The notes under the pieces: model-generated
Told to the model about the DNA's origin: nothing
Seen by the model: the letters and a program-made list of their open reading frames with translations, nothing else
The model's database searches: none
From: an uncultured Eubacterium sp.
Lineage (GTDB): Bacteria > Bacillota > Clostridia > Lachnospirales > Lachnospiraceae
DNA length: 41,541 nucleotides
Direction of reading: 5' to 3'
Assembly: GCA_910586225.1 (NCBI GenBank)
Contig: CAJUIL010000034.1
Coordinates: 1 to 41,541 of the forward strand
Shown: piece by piece, positions 7,616 through 15,054 of the stretch
Numbering within the stretch: position 1 is the first letter of the stretch
How the letters are laid out: each line of letters starts with the position of its first letter
Position numbers and translations under genes: made by a program

Positions 7616-9597
7616 GAATCGGATTTTATCCAAAGCTGGCGGCAGGAAATATTAAAAAGAACGGCAGGACTTATTTTCCTTATATACTGACTTGCATTCT
7701 GACGATTGCGATGTTTTATGTATTTAAGTCATTGTCCATGAATCCGGGACTGAAAAAAATGACCGGCGCTGAACATCTTGCGCTTATCATGATGTTCGGC
7801 AGTATCGTGATCGGCTTGTTTGCGTTGATCTTTCTGTTTTATACGAACAGCTTTTTGATCAAAAGGCGTAAAAAAGAGTTTGGCTTGTTCAATATCCTTG
7901 GTATGGAAAAGCGGCATCTGGCGCTGGTGCTTGGCTGGGAGACGCTGTATACGATGCTGTTTTGTATGCTTGTGGGGATAGCGATCGGAATCGCACTGGA
8001 TAAGGCTATGTTTCTGCTTGTAGGCAGGATTATCGGTTCAGAGGTTGTACTTGGATTTTTTATTTCACCGAAAGTCATTGCTATAACAGCAGGGTTGTTT
8101 GGCATTATCTTTTTGCTGATCTTTCTAAATTCAATCTGCCAGATCCATATTGCAAATCCGATAGAGCTGGTGCGTGCAGGCAGCGCGGGAGAAAAGGAAC
8201 CGAAAACAAAATGGCTGATGGCGTTTTTGGGAATGTGCTGCATTGGGTGTGGTTATTTTATAGCGATCACGACAGAAAATCCTATGGCTTCTATTTTTGC
8301 GTTTTTCATAGCGGTTGTTTTGGTTATTGCAGGTACTTATCTGTTGTTTACAGCAGGAAGCATTGCGTTTTTAAAGCTGCTGCGCAAAAATAAAAATTAT
8401 TATTATAAGACAAAGCATTTTACAAGTGTGTCTGGAATGATCTATCGAATGAAGCAAAATGCAGTCGGACTGTCGAACATCTGTATCCTTTCGACAATGG
8501 TGCTCATTATGGTATCTTCGACAACCTCGATGATGATCGGTATGGATGATATTTTAAAAACCCGTTATACGTCTGAGTTTATGGTAATCTCTCATGAAAC
8601 AGAGGATGAACGCAATCGAGAGGTAATGGAAACAGTCCATGCATTGCAGAAGGAAAAAAATTTCATGGTAAAAAACGAAGTACAGTATACGTATCTGGAT
8701 TTTTCTGTTTTTTGCAAAGGGGATACTTTTTTTATAGACCGGAATGCTCCAGTCACGGCGATTGATGACAGCCAGATATTGTTTTTTATAACACTTGAGG
8801 ATTATAATAAAGCGGAAGGAAAACAAAAAACGCTAAATGATGGTGAAATACTGCTTTATTCCAATCGTACCCAATATAAGGAATCTGTGTTAAAACTGTT
8901 TGATAAGGAATACCAGATAGCGGAAAAGCTGGATAGTTTTAGTGGAAATGGCATTGTGGCCGCAAATATGTTAAGCGCACAGTTTATTATTTTACCGGAT
9001 AAGGAAGAATTAAACGAAATCTGCGCAAAACAAAAGGAAGCATATGGCGATATAAGCAGCAGTATTGATACCTTTTATGGATTTGACAGTGATGAAGAGG
9101 GTAAGGTACAGATACAGTTTTTCGAGGATATGAAACATACGTTAAAAGAGCGCGGATTGGATACATGGACGGAGTCTAGGGCAGAGGCGAGAATAGATTT
9201 TGCAGGATTGTACAGCGGGTTCTTTTTTATGGGAATATTTTTAGGCGCCTTATTTATCATGGCGACAGTGCTTATTATTTATTACAAACAAATTTCCGAA
9301 GGGTATGACGACAGAGAACGGTTTGTGATTATGCAGAAGGTAGGAATGGACCATAGAGAAGTAAAGGCTTCGATCCGCTCCCAGGTATTGACGGTATTTT
9401 TTCTGCCGCTTGTTGTGGCAGGGGTACACGTTACGGCTGCATTTCCGCTGGTGTCCAGGCTGCTTGCGCTTTTGAACTATAGGAATACGAATCTGTATAT
9501 GATGTGCACGATTGCTACGTTTTTGGTATTTACAGTGATGTATGTGGCTATTTATCTGGTGACAGCTAGAGTATATTATCGGATTGTCAGCAGCTAG
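7612..9597 (+). CDS. Bce-type ABC transporter permease (FtsX-like, BceB)
   Basis: A 661-residue permease, close to the BceB size of about 650. About four N-terminal helices fall before residue 190, further helices follow to about 310, then comes a large extracellular domain of roughly 220 residues (ending near FAGLYSG), then three or more helices at the C-terminus, with an FtsX-like region. The N-terminal KNGRTYFPYIL and GLFNILGMEKRH are characteristic of the family. The extracellular domain is the usual ligand-recognition part. Coupled to the ATPase gene by a four-base overlap and followed by a terminator at 9629. Confidence 0.9.
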   Translation: MRIGFYPKLAAGNIKKNGRTYFPYILTCILTIAMFYVFKSLSMNPGLKKMTGAEHLALIMMFGSIVIGLFALIFLFYTNSFLIKRRKKEFGLFNILGMEKRHLALVLGWETLYTMLFCMLVGIAIGIALDKAMFLLVGRIIGSEVVLGFFISPKVIAITAGLFGIIFLLIFLNSICQIHIANPIELVRAGSAGEKEPKTKWLMAFLGMCCIGCGYFIAITTENPMASIFAFFIAVVLVIAGTYLLFTAGSIAFLKLLRKNKNYYYKTKHFTSVSGMIYRMKQNAVGLSNICILSTMVLIMVSSTTSMMIGMDDILKTRYTSEFMVISHETEDERNREVMETVHALQKEKNFMVKNEVQYTYLDFSVFCKGDTFFIDRNAPVTAIDDSQILFFITLEDYNKAEGKQKTLNDGEILLYSNRTQYKESVLKLFDKEYQIAEKLDSFSGNGIVAANMLSAQFIILPDKEELNEICAKQKEAYGDISSSIDTFYGFDSDEEGKVQIQFFEDMKHTLKERGLDTWTESRAEARIDFAGLYSGFFFMGIFLGALFIMATVLIIYYKQISEGYDDRERFVIMQKVGMDHREVKASIRSQVLTVFFLPLVVAGVHVTAAFPLVSRLLALLNYRNTNLYMMCTIATFLVFTVMYVAIYLVTARVYYRIVSS

Positions 9598-9628
9598 AGG
9601 AATTGTTTTCTAAATACAGCAGGAATTG

Positions 9629-9666
9629 AGGATGGTTTTTCCGGTGAGGAAATCCATCCTTTTTTC
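9629..9666 (+). terminator. Rho-independent terminator of the Bce operon
   Basis: AGGATGG...CCATCCT, with an inner TTTCC/GGAAA pairing, is followed by a run of six or more Ts. It lies 32 bases past the permease stop. Confidence 0.85.
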
Positions 9667-9717
9667 TTGACAAGTCATAGCGTATGTAATATATTATACT
9701 TAGCAATACTAAGTATA
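9667..9717 (+). promoter_or_regulatory. Promoter and PadR-type operator
   Basis: TTGACA (9667-9672), a 17-base spacer and TATATT (9690-9695). Immediately downstream is the inverted repeat TATACTTAG-CAATA-CTAAGTATA (9695-9717), overlapping the -10 and start site, 12 bases before the padR ATG. This position suits autorepression by the PadR protein. Confidence 0.75.
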
Positions 9718-9729
9718 AAGGAATAGAAA

Positions 9730-10065
9730 ATGAATGAAAAATACATCAGACAGATGAAAAAAGGCGTGCTGGATATGCTGGTTTTAAAATTGCTGGAACA
9801 AGACCAAAAATACGGTTATCAGCTGATCAGTGAATTAAAAGAAAAGAGCGGGGAATTGTTTATTTTAAAGGAGGGTACGCTGTATCCCATCTTATACCGT
9901 CTGGAGGACGATGGCTTTGTGGAAAGCTGCTGGAGCAGGCCGGAGGGAAAACAGGTGGCACGAAAGTATTATCAGATTACGGAGCAGGGGCGGACGGCTC
10001 TTGGAGAAATTGGAGAGCTTTGGCTGCAAATGAGCGCTGGGATCCGGCAGATTATGGAGGGATGA
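9730..10065 (+). CDS. PadR family transcriptional regulator
   Basis: A 111-residue winged-helix regulator. The N-terminal MKKGVLDMLVLKLLEQ, YGYQLISEL, the landmark LKEGTLYPILYRLEDDG and ARKYYQITEQG identify PadR. The short C-terminal helix serves dimerisation. PadR proteins are usually released from DNA by small hydrophobic or drug-like ligands and control membrane-protein genes beside them. It heads a run of membrane genes (10069, 10743, 11116), and its own operator overlaps the promoter at 9667-9717. Confidence 0.92.
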   Translation: MNEKYIRQMKKGVLDMLVLKLLEQDQKYGYQLISELKEKSGELFILKEGTLYPILYRLEDDGFVESCWSRPEGKQVARKYYQITEQGRTALGEIGELWLQMSAGIRQIMEG

Positions 10066-10068
10066 GTT

Positions 10069-10716
10069 ATGATGGCGCAGACTTATGTGAAGCAGATTGT
10101 GAAAAAAGTAAAATGTTCGGGAAAAAAGAGGAAAGAGATCCGTAGACAGCTATTGGCCGATATCCAGGCGGAGATGGAGCAGGGAGTGTCACTGGATGTC
10201 GTAATGCTGCGGATGGGCGAGCCAATCGCGGTTGCAGAGGAATTTAATCAAAATCTTGAGGAACAGGAATGCAGAAAATATAAGCGGGGATTTGCAATAA
10301 AAATACTGACCGGGATAGCGGTGATCCTGACAGCAGCGGTATTGACGGCATTTTGGTTTTTGCCGATGGGAGTAAGCTTTGGCAGCAGCGGCCTGTTTGA
10401 GAAGGCGGTGGTGGAGCAGCGCAGCAAAGAGGTGATCCAAATACTGGATACGGGAGATTATGAGGCATTTAAAGCTTGTATAGCTGTTCGTGTGCAAAAT
10501 GTGCTTACCAAAGAAGTCATTGACGCTGCCAGAGAGCAGGCAGGTGCGGACTGGGGCAAATTCCGGGAATTTGGAAAATGCTATTTAGGCGAACAGCGTT
10601 ACCGTGGAGAAACGCGGGCAGTTGCGCAGATCAATGCGGCTTATGAAAATATTGGGGTAACATACACACTGTTTTTCGATGAAGATATGAAGCTGTCAGG
10701 ATTTTATATTAAATAA
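10069..10716 (+). CDS. Membrane protein with DUF1700-like N-terminus and DUF3887-like C-terminus
   Basis: A 215-residue protein. Residues about 1-65 are a helical segment resembling the HAAS/DUF1700 region that partners PadR regulators (EIRRQLLADIQAEMEQG, LRMGEPIAVAEEF). One transmembrane helix follows (about 78-98). The outer domain (ILDTGDYEAF, WGKFREFG, YENIGVTYTLFFDEDMKL) resembles DUF3887. Its start is three bases after the padR stop. Likely a membrane-anchored effector or sensor paired with PadR; the biochemical role is unknown. Confidence 0.7.
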   Translation: MMAQTYVKQIVKKVKCSGKKRKEIRRQLLADIQAEMEQGVSLDVVMLRMGEPIAVAEEFNQNLEEQECRKYKRGFAIKILTGIAVILTAAVLTAFWFLPMGVSFGSSGLFEKAVVEQRSKEVIQILDTGDYEAFKACIAVRVQNVLTKEVIDAAREQAGADWGKFREFGKCYLGEQRYRGETRAVAQINAAYENIGVTYTLFFDEDMKLSGFYIK

Positions 10717-10742
10717 GTAGGATTCAAAAGGGGGATAACGCT

Positions 10743-11057
10743 ATGGTTGCTTATGTGATGTGGTTGTTAGGAAGCGGGATGTTTGCGGCGTTTGGATTTT
10801 TTTGCTTGAGAGCGAAAAAGCCAGTGCGGTTTTGGAATATCGCGCAGGAGATCGTGGTCAGCGATATAAGGCGCTATAATCATGCGGTTGCGAAGCTTTG
10901 GTTTGTGGCTGCTTTCGTCTTTGCATTGATCGGGATTCCGTTACTGGGCGGACAGAATAGCGCAGGAGGAATATTTTCTATTTTAGGTGCGATGTATTGG
11001 ACGATTACGATGATGGTCGTATATACGAGGATAGAGAAAAAGTATCGGATCAAATAA
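10743..11057 (+). CDS. Small membrane protein, DUF3784-like
   Basis: A 104-residue protein with three hydrophobic segments and the internal motif DIRRYNHAVAKLWFV, which resembles small DUF3784-type membrane proteins. AAGGGGG precedes the ATG. It sits in the PadR cluster just upstream of the SdpI-like gene. Function unknown; family assignment moderate. Confidence 0.6.
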   Translation: MVAYVMWLLGSGMFAAFGFFCLRAKKPVRFWNIAQEIVVSDIRRYNHAVAKLWFVAAFVFALIGIPLLGGQNSAGGIFSILGAMYWTITMMVVYTRIEKKYRIK

Positions 11058-11115
11058 AAAGTGGGCGTAGAAAACGTATGATTCGTAGGAGAGGCAGCAG
11101 TAAAGGAGAATGTGT

Positions 11116-11508
11116 ATGTGGTTTTGGGTATTTATGCTGGTAAATAATCTGATCGTTCCGATTGTTATGATTGTGTTTGGACGGGTGTTTTGTAAGCATC
11201 CGCCCGGACAGATCAATTCTGTTTATGGTTTTCGGACAAAAATGTCACGTTTGAATCAGCAAACGTGGGAGTTTGCGCATCAATATTTTGGACATCTCTG
11301 GCTGCGGGCAGGCTGTGGGCTGCTTCCGGTTGCGGTGTTGGGGATGCTGTGCGTGTATGGGAAGAGTGAAACCGTTGTGGGAATTGGCGGAGCGATTGTT
11401 TTGACAGTGCAGATGGTTGTGATGATGCTTCCGGTTGCGCAGACGGAACGGGAGCTGCGCAGGAGGTTTACGGAAACGGGACGGCCTGCTTTGCGCAGCG
11501 GCAAATAG
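11116..11508 (+). CDS. SdpI-like membrane protein
   Basis: A 130-residue membrane protein. GFRTKMSRLNQQTWEFAHQY matches the conserved cytoplasmic loop of the SdpI family (RT..S..N..TW..A), with helices before and after. SdpI gives immunity to a killing factor in Bacillus and can sequester a repressor. ATG at 11116 is seven bases from AAAGGAG, better than 11110. Here it is followed at 26 bases by a two-component system, so it may take part in signalling or immunity. No toxin gene was found beside it. Confidence 0.7.
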   Translation: MWFWVFMLVNNLIVPIVMIVFGRVFCKHPPGQINSVYGFRTKMSRLNQQTWEFAHQYFGHLWLRAGCGLLPVAVLGMLCVYGKSETVVGIGGAIVLTVQMVVMMLPVAQTERELRRRFTETGRPALRSGK

Positions 11509-11534
11509 AAGTACGGAAAGGATCATGTTACGAG

Positions 11535-12203
11535 ATGAAATTATTATATGCTGAGGACGAGATCAGTATGTCGGAAGCGGTAACGGATATTTTAACTTAT
11601 CACAACTATATGGTAGATGCCGTTTATGATGGAGAAGAGGCTCTGTCCTACGCGCGGGCGGAACAATATGACGGTATGATTCTGGATATTATGATGCCCG
11701 GATTAAGCGGACTGGAGGTGCTGGAGCGGCTGCGTAGGGAAGGATGCTGCACACCCGTATTGCTTTTAACAGCAAAAGCGGAGGTGGAGGACCGGATTGA
11801 AGGCTTGGATATGGGCGCTGACGATTATTTGCCGAAGCCGTTTGCAATGGGCGAGCTGCTGGCAAGGGTTCGGGCAATGCTAAGGCGCAGAGAGCAGTTT
11901 ACGCCGGATATCCTGACCTGTGCCGATGTATCGTTAAATCGCAGCAGCTTTGAGCTTAGCGGCGGAGGGCAAGCGTTTGTGCTTCCAAAGCTGGAATACC
12001 GCCTGATGGAAGTGCTGATGCTGAATCAGGGAATGTATTTATCGTCTGAGGAGCTGCTTGTCAAGGTGTGGGGTTATAATACAGAAGCGGAGCTGGGGAC
12101 GGTATGGGTTTATATTTCCTATCTAAGAAAAAGGCTGGCAGCGCTAGGTACGACGGTTTCTATCAAAGCGAAAAGGAATATAGGGTATATGCTGGATGGG
12201 TGA
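11535..12203 (+). CDS. OmpR-family response regulator
   Basis: A 222-residue regulator. The receiver has E7-D8 (YAEDE), phosphoacceptor D51 (ILDIMMPG), T in LLTAKA and KP in LPKPFAMGELLARV. The C-terminal winged helix has FVLPKLEYRLMEVLM and WVYISYLRKRL. The gene is followed immediately by its kinase. The likely binding site is the set of 11-bp-spaced repeats at 13501-13548, upstream of the VTC/DUF4956/CotH operon (inference from position). Confidence 0.92.
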   Translation: MKLLYAEDEISMSEAVTDILTYHNYMVDAVYDGEEALSYARAEQYDGMILDIMMPGLSGLEVLERLRREGCCTPVLLLTAKAEVEDRIEGLDMGADDYLPKPFAMGELLARVRAMLRRREQFTPDILTCADVSLNRSSFELSGGGQAFVLPKLEYRLMEVLMLNQGMYLSSEELLVKVWGYNTEAELGTVWVYISYLRKRLAALGTTVSIKAKRNIGYMLDG

Positions 12204-12207
12204 CGGA

Positions 12208-13437
12208 ATGATAAAAACGCTGCAGAAAAAATTTATTATAACGGCAATGGCAGCAGTTTCCGTCTTACTGGTGGTTTTTATCGGTGCCTTGAATCTTACA
12301 AACTGCTGGATGAGCAGCCAGCAAACGGACGGGCAGCTGCGAATGCTGGCGGATCATGACAAACCGAAGCCACCGGAACGGAAAGGCAGCTTTTTGAAGC
12401 CGCCGATGGATGAAGATACTGCGATGTCGCTGCGTTTTTTTACAGTTTCCTTGAATGCGGACGATCAGGTCGTGCGCAAGGATGTTAGCAGGATCTCGTC
12501 AGTCAGCGAAGCGGAAGCGGAGGATTATGCGCTGTCGGTGGTAAAGAAAAACAAAAGTAAAGGTTATCTGTCACAGTTTAAGTACCAGATCACGACATCT
12601 GCAGCGAAAGGAACTGAAGATAAGGAGACGACGGTTCTTTTTCTGGATGTGTCCAGACAGATCCGCTCGATCGGGATGGTTGCCGCGCTATCCGTTGGAG
12701 CGGCAATCATCTGCTGGCTGGGAATGCTGCTGCTGGTTATCTTTCTTTCACGCAGGGCTATTTTACCGATCGCGCACAATATCCGTAAGCAAAGGCAATT
12801 TGTTACGGACGCTGGTCATGAGATAAAAACACCGTTAGCGATCATTCAGGCCAATATAGACGCGATGGAGCTTATAAACGGTGAAAATAAGTGGAGCCGC
12901 AATATCCGCAGCCAGACCGTCCGGCTGAACGGTTTGATGCAAAACCTGCTTACGCTTTCAAAAATGGATGAGGAAGCGCTGCGGATGCAGAAGGAGGATG
13001 TCACGTTTAGCGGGCTGCTTGCGGACACTGTTCGCTCGTTCGAGGAGGCAGCGTTAGGTAAGCAAATCTGCATGGAGACAGAGATTGCGCCCGGTATCAT
13101 GCTGCGCGGAAACCGGGAGTCTTTGCAGCGTTTGTTGTCGATTTTGCTCGATAACGCGGTAAAATACACAAATGATGGAGGAATTATCGCGGTATCATTG
13201 AAAGCTGCGGATAAGGCCATAGTACTACAGGTAAAAAATACGTGTGACAAGCTGCCGCAGGGAGATGCGCAAAAGCTATTTGACCGATTTTACCGCGGGG
13301 ACAGCGCGCGAACGCAGAAAAACGGCGGGTATGGGATCGGATTATCCGCGGCGAGCGCTATTGTAAAAGCGCATCAAGGGCAGATTTCTGCTAAATATGC
13401 CGACGGGAACACGATCGTATTTACGATAAAGCTATAA
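12208..13437 (+). CDS. Sensor histidine kinase
   Basis: A 409-residue membrane kinase. A first transmembrane helix (about 10-30) and a second (about 155-178) flank an extracellular domain of roughly 120 residues rich in lysine and proline near its start (DHDKPKPPERKGSF). The phosphorylated histidine is H204 in TDAGHEIKTPLA, the N-box is LLDNAVKYTND, and G2 is GGYGIGLSAASAI. The G1 motif reads VKNTCDK instead of DTGxGI. An alternative start at 12196 overlaps the regulator stop; 12208 is chosen after GGGTGACGG. The stimulus is unknown. Confidence 0.9.
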   Translation: MIKTLQKKFIITAMAAVSVLLVVFIGALNLTNCWMSSQQTDGQLRMLADHDKPKPPERKGSFLKPPMDEDTAMSLRFFTVSLNADDQVVRKDVSRISSVSEAEAEDYALSVVKKNKSKGYLSQFKYQITTSAAKGTEDKETTVLFLDVSRQIRSIGMVAALSVGAAIICWLGMLLLVIFLSRRAILPIAHNIRKQRQFVTDAGHEIKTPLAIIQANIDAMELINGENKWSRNIRSQTVRLNGLMQNLLTLSKMDEEALRMQKEDVTFSGLLADTVRSFEEAALGKQICMETEIAPGIMLRGNRESLQRLLSILLDNAVKYTNDGGIIAVSLKAADKAIVLQVKNTCDKLPQGDAQKLFDRFYRGDSARTQKNGGYGIGLSAASAIVKAHQGQISAKYADGNTIVFTIKL

Positions 13438-13452
13438 TGAATGATACAATGA

Positions 13453-13479
13453 AGCCTTGTACAGTTTATGTGCAGGGCT
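13453..13479 (+). terminator. Weak terminator hairpin after the kinase
   Basis: AGCCTTGTAC pairs with GTGCAGGGCT (ten pairs including G-U) around AGTTTAT and is followed by ATTTG, a poor T tail. It lies 15 bases past the kinase stop. Confidence 0.45.
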
Positions 13480-13500
13480 ATTTGTGACGTTCTGAAAATG

Positions 13501-13564
13501 TCACAGTTATTTCACAGATTGGGTGTCTTTTTCTAAGGTTCATCTAAGCTTCGCAAGATAAAAT
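13501..13564 (+). promoter_or_regulatory. Response-regulator-type promoter with phased direct repeats
   Basis: TCACAG at 13501 and 13512, and TCTAAG at 13532 and 13543, form two pairs, each spaced 11 bases (one helical turn). The second pair ends ten bases before a -10-like TAAAAT (13559-13564), and there is no good -35. This is the layout of an activator-dependent OmpR-type promoter (compare TTTAAG-N5-TTTAAG of CiaR). It precedes the VTC gene, with the adjacent two-component system as the obvious candidate controller. Confidence 0.6.
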
Positions 13565-13637
13565 CCCTATAGACGCAAAACAAAGCGGCGGATGGAAAGC
13601 AGGTTTGCCGCGGACAAATTAGAAAGGAGAACAGAAT

Positions 13638-14309
13638 ATGAAGCTGCGTCATGAATGGAAGCATGAGATCAATGCATCTGATAGGATGTTGCTGCGGCAG
13701 CGGCTGCGGGCGGTTATGAAAACGGATGTCCACGCGGATCAGGGTATTTATAAGGTGCGCAGCCTGTATTTTGATAATGCTGCAGATAAAGTACTGTTAG
13801 AAAAGATCAATGGCATTCAATATCGGGAAAAATTCCGTATGCGCTATTATAATGACGATACATCCATGATCATGCTGGAAAAAAAGAGCAAATTTAACGG
13901 ACTGGGAAGCAAGCAGAGTGCGGCTTTGACAAAAGAGGAGGCAAGGCTGCTGGCGGAGGGCAGGTACGACTGGATGCTGGAAAGCGGCCGGGAACTGCTG
14001 TGTGAGCTATACGCAAAGATCCGGACGCAGGGACTACAGGCAAAAACAATCGTGGATTATACGAGGGAAGCTTTTGTTTGTGAAGCTGGTAATGTGCGGG
14101 TAACGCTGGACTCTAATATTCGGACCGGGCTGGGCAGCACGGATTTTCTGAATCCGGAATGCGTTACGATCCCAGCAGGAAGCCAGTTTGCGGTGCTGGA
14201 GGTAAAGTGGGACGCGTTTTTGCCGGATGCAGTCAGATCCGCAGTACAGCTGACAGGCAGGCGGACCGCAGCCTTTTCCAAGTACCAAGTATGTAGGATG
14301 TATGGGTAA
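13638..14309 (+). CDS. VTC domain protein (polyphosphate polymerase-like)
   Basis: A 223-residue protein of the VTC / triphosphate-tunnel fold. The basic and acidic residues expected to line the tunnel are visible: RHEWKHEI near the start, YKVRSLYFDN, YREKFRMRYY, MLEKKSKF, VDYTREAF, VRVTLDSNIR, LEVKWD and SKYQVCR at the end. In yeast VTC4 this fold makes polyphosphate from ATP. Bacterial stand-alone versions lie with DUF4956 and CotH genes, as here. AGAAAGGAGA precedes the start. The product is inferred; a nucleotidyl or phosphoryl transfer role at the membrane is plausible. Confidence 0.85.
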   Translation: MKLRHEWKHEINASDRMLLRQRLRAVMKTDVHADQGIYKVRSLYFDNAADKVLLEKINGIQYREKFRMRYYNDDTSMIMLEKKSKFNGLGSKQSAALTKEEARLLAEGRYDWMLESGRELLCELYAKIRTQGLQAKTIVDYTREAFVCEAGNVRVTLDSNIRTGLGSTDFLNPECVTIPAGSQFAVLEVKWDAFLPDAVRSAVQLTGRRTAAFSKYQVCRMYG

Positions 14310-14354
14310 AAGCGTTTATAATGATAGGATTTTCGAATAGAGAGGAGAATGAAG

Positions 14355-15026
14355 ATGACATTTCAGGATATTTTTAAATCCAGCTTTTTAGAAAACGTGT
14401 CCAGTGTCAGCCTTGTGGATATGGCATTGGCGTTATTTCTGGCATTTGGGCTGGGACTGTTTATATTTTTTGTATATAAAAAGACGTTTACAGGGGTGAT
14501 GTATTCCTCAAGCTTCGGTGTTACCTTGATCGCAATGACGATGATCACAACCGTTGTAATTTTAGCTGTAACGTCAAACGTGGTACTGTCGCTGGGGATG
14601 GTCGGCGCGTTGTCGATCGTGCGTTTTCGTACCGCGATTAAGGAGCCTTTGGACATTGCGTTTTTATTTTGGTCGCTGACAGCTGGTATTACTTTGGCAG
14701 CCGGAATGATTATTCTGGCGGTTGCCGGAAGCATCCTGATCGGGATCATGCTGCTGCTGTTTGTAAATAAAAAATCTTATCTGAATCCTTACATTGTTGT
14801 AATCAGCTGCAGCGATTCGAAAAGCGAGCAGGCGGCAAGGCAGTTTTTAGAGCAGCAGGTCCGGCGGTGTGTGATCAAAAGCAAATCAGCGCGGAAGGGA
14901 GCTGTTGAATTAAACGCGGAAATCCGGATGCGGGGAGATAATACGGATTTTATTAATGCGTTGGCGGATATGGAAGGAATCCACAGCGCGGTGCTTGTCA
15001 GCTATCAAGGGGAATATATGGGTTAA
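14355..15026 (+). CDS. DUF4956 membrane protein
   Basis: A 223-residue protein. About four transmembrane helices (DMALALFLAFGLGLFIFFVY, SFGVTLIAMTMITTVVIL, WSLTAGITLAAGMIILAV, GSILIGIMLLLF) enclose the family signature LGMVGALSIVRFRTAIKEP, here on the loop near residue 85-100. A cytoplasmic C-terminal domain of about 80 residues follows. ATG at 14355 is preferred over 14349 because of AGGAG spacing. It is the middle gene of the VTC / DUF4956 / CotH trio and probably gives the VTC enzyme a membrane site or channel (inference). Confidence 0.85.
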   Translation: MTFQDIFKSSFLENVSSVSLVDMALALFLAFGLGLFIFFVYKKTFTGVMYSSSFGVTLIAMTMITTVVILAVTSNVVLSLGMVGALSIVRFRTAIKEPLDIAFLFWSLTAGITLAAGMIILAVAGSILIGIMLLLFVNKKSYLNPYIVVISCSDSKSEQAARQFLEQQVRRCVIKSKSARKGAVELNAEIRMRGDNTDFINALADMEGIHSAVLVSYQGEYMG

Positions 15027-15054
15027 AAGCGTTTGGGAAGGGCAGGTGAAGAGG

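Noticed and set aside
14034..14288. Minus-strand frames inside the VTC gene and similar frames under other long genes
   Set aside because: Shadows of well-supported genes on the other strand, without ribosome sites or family matches.
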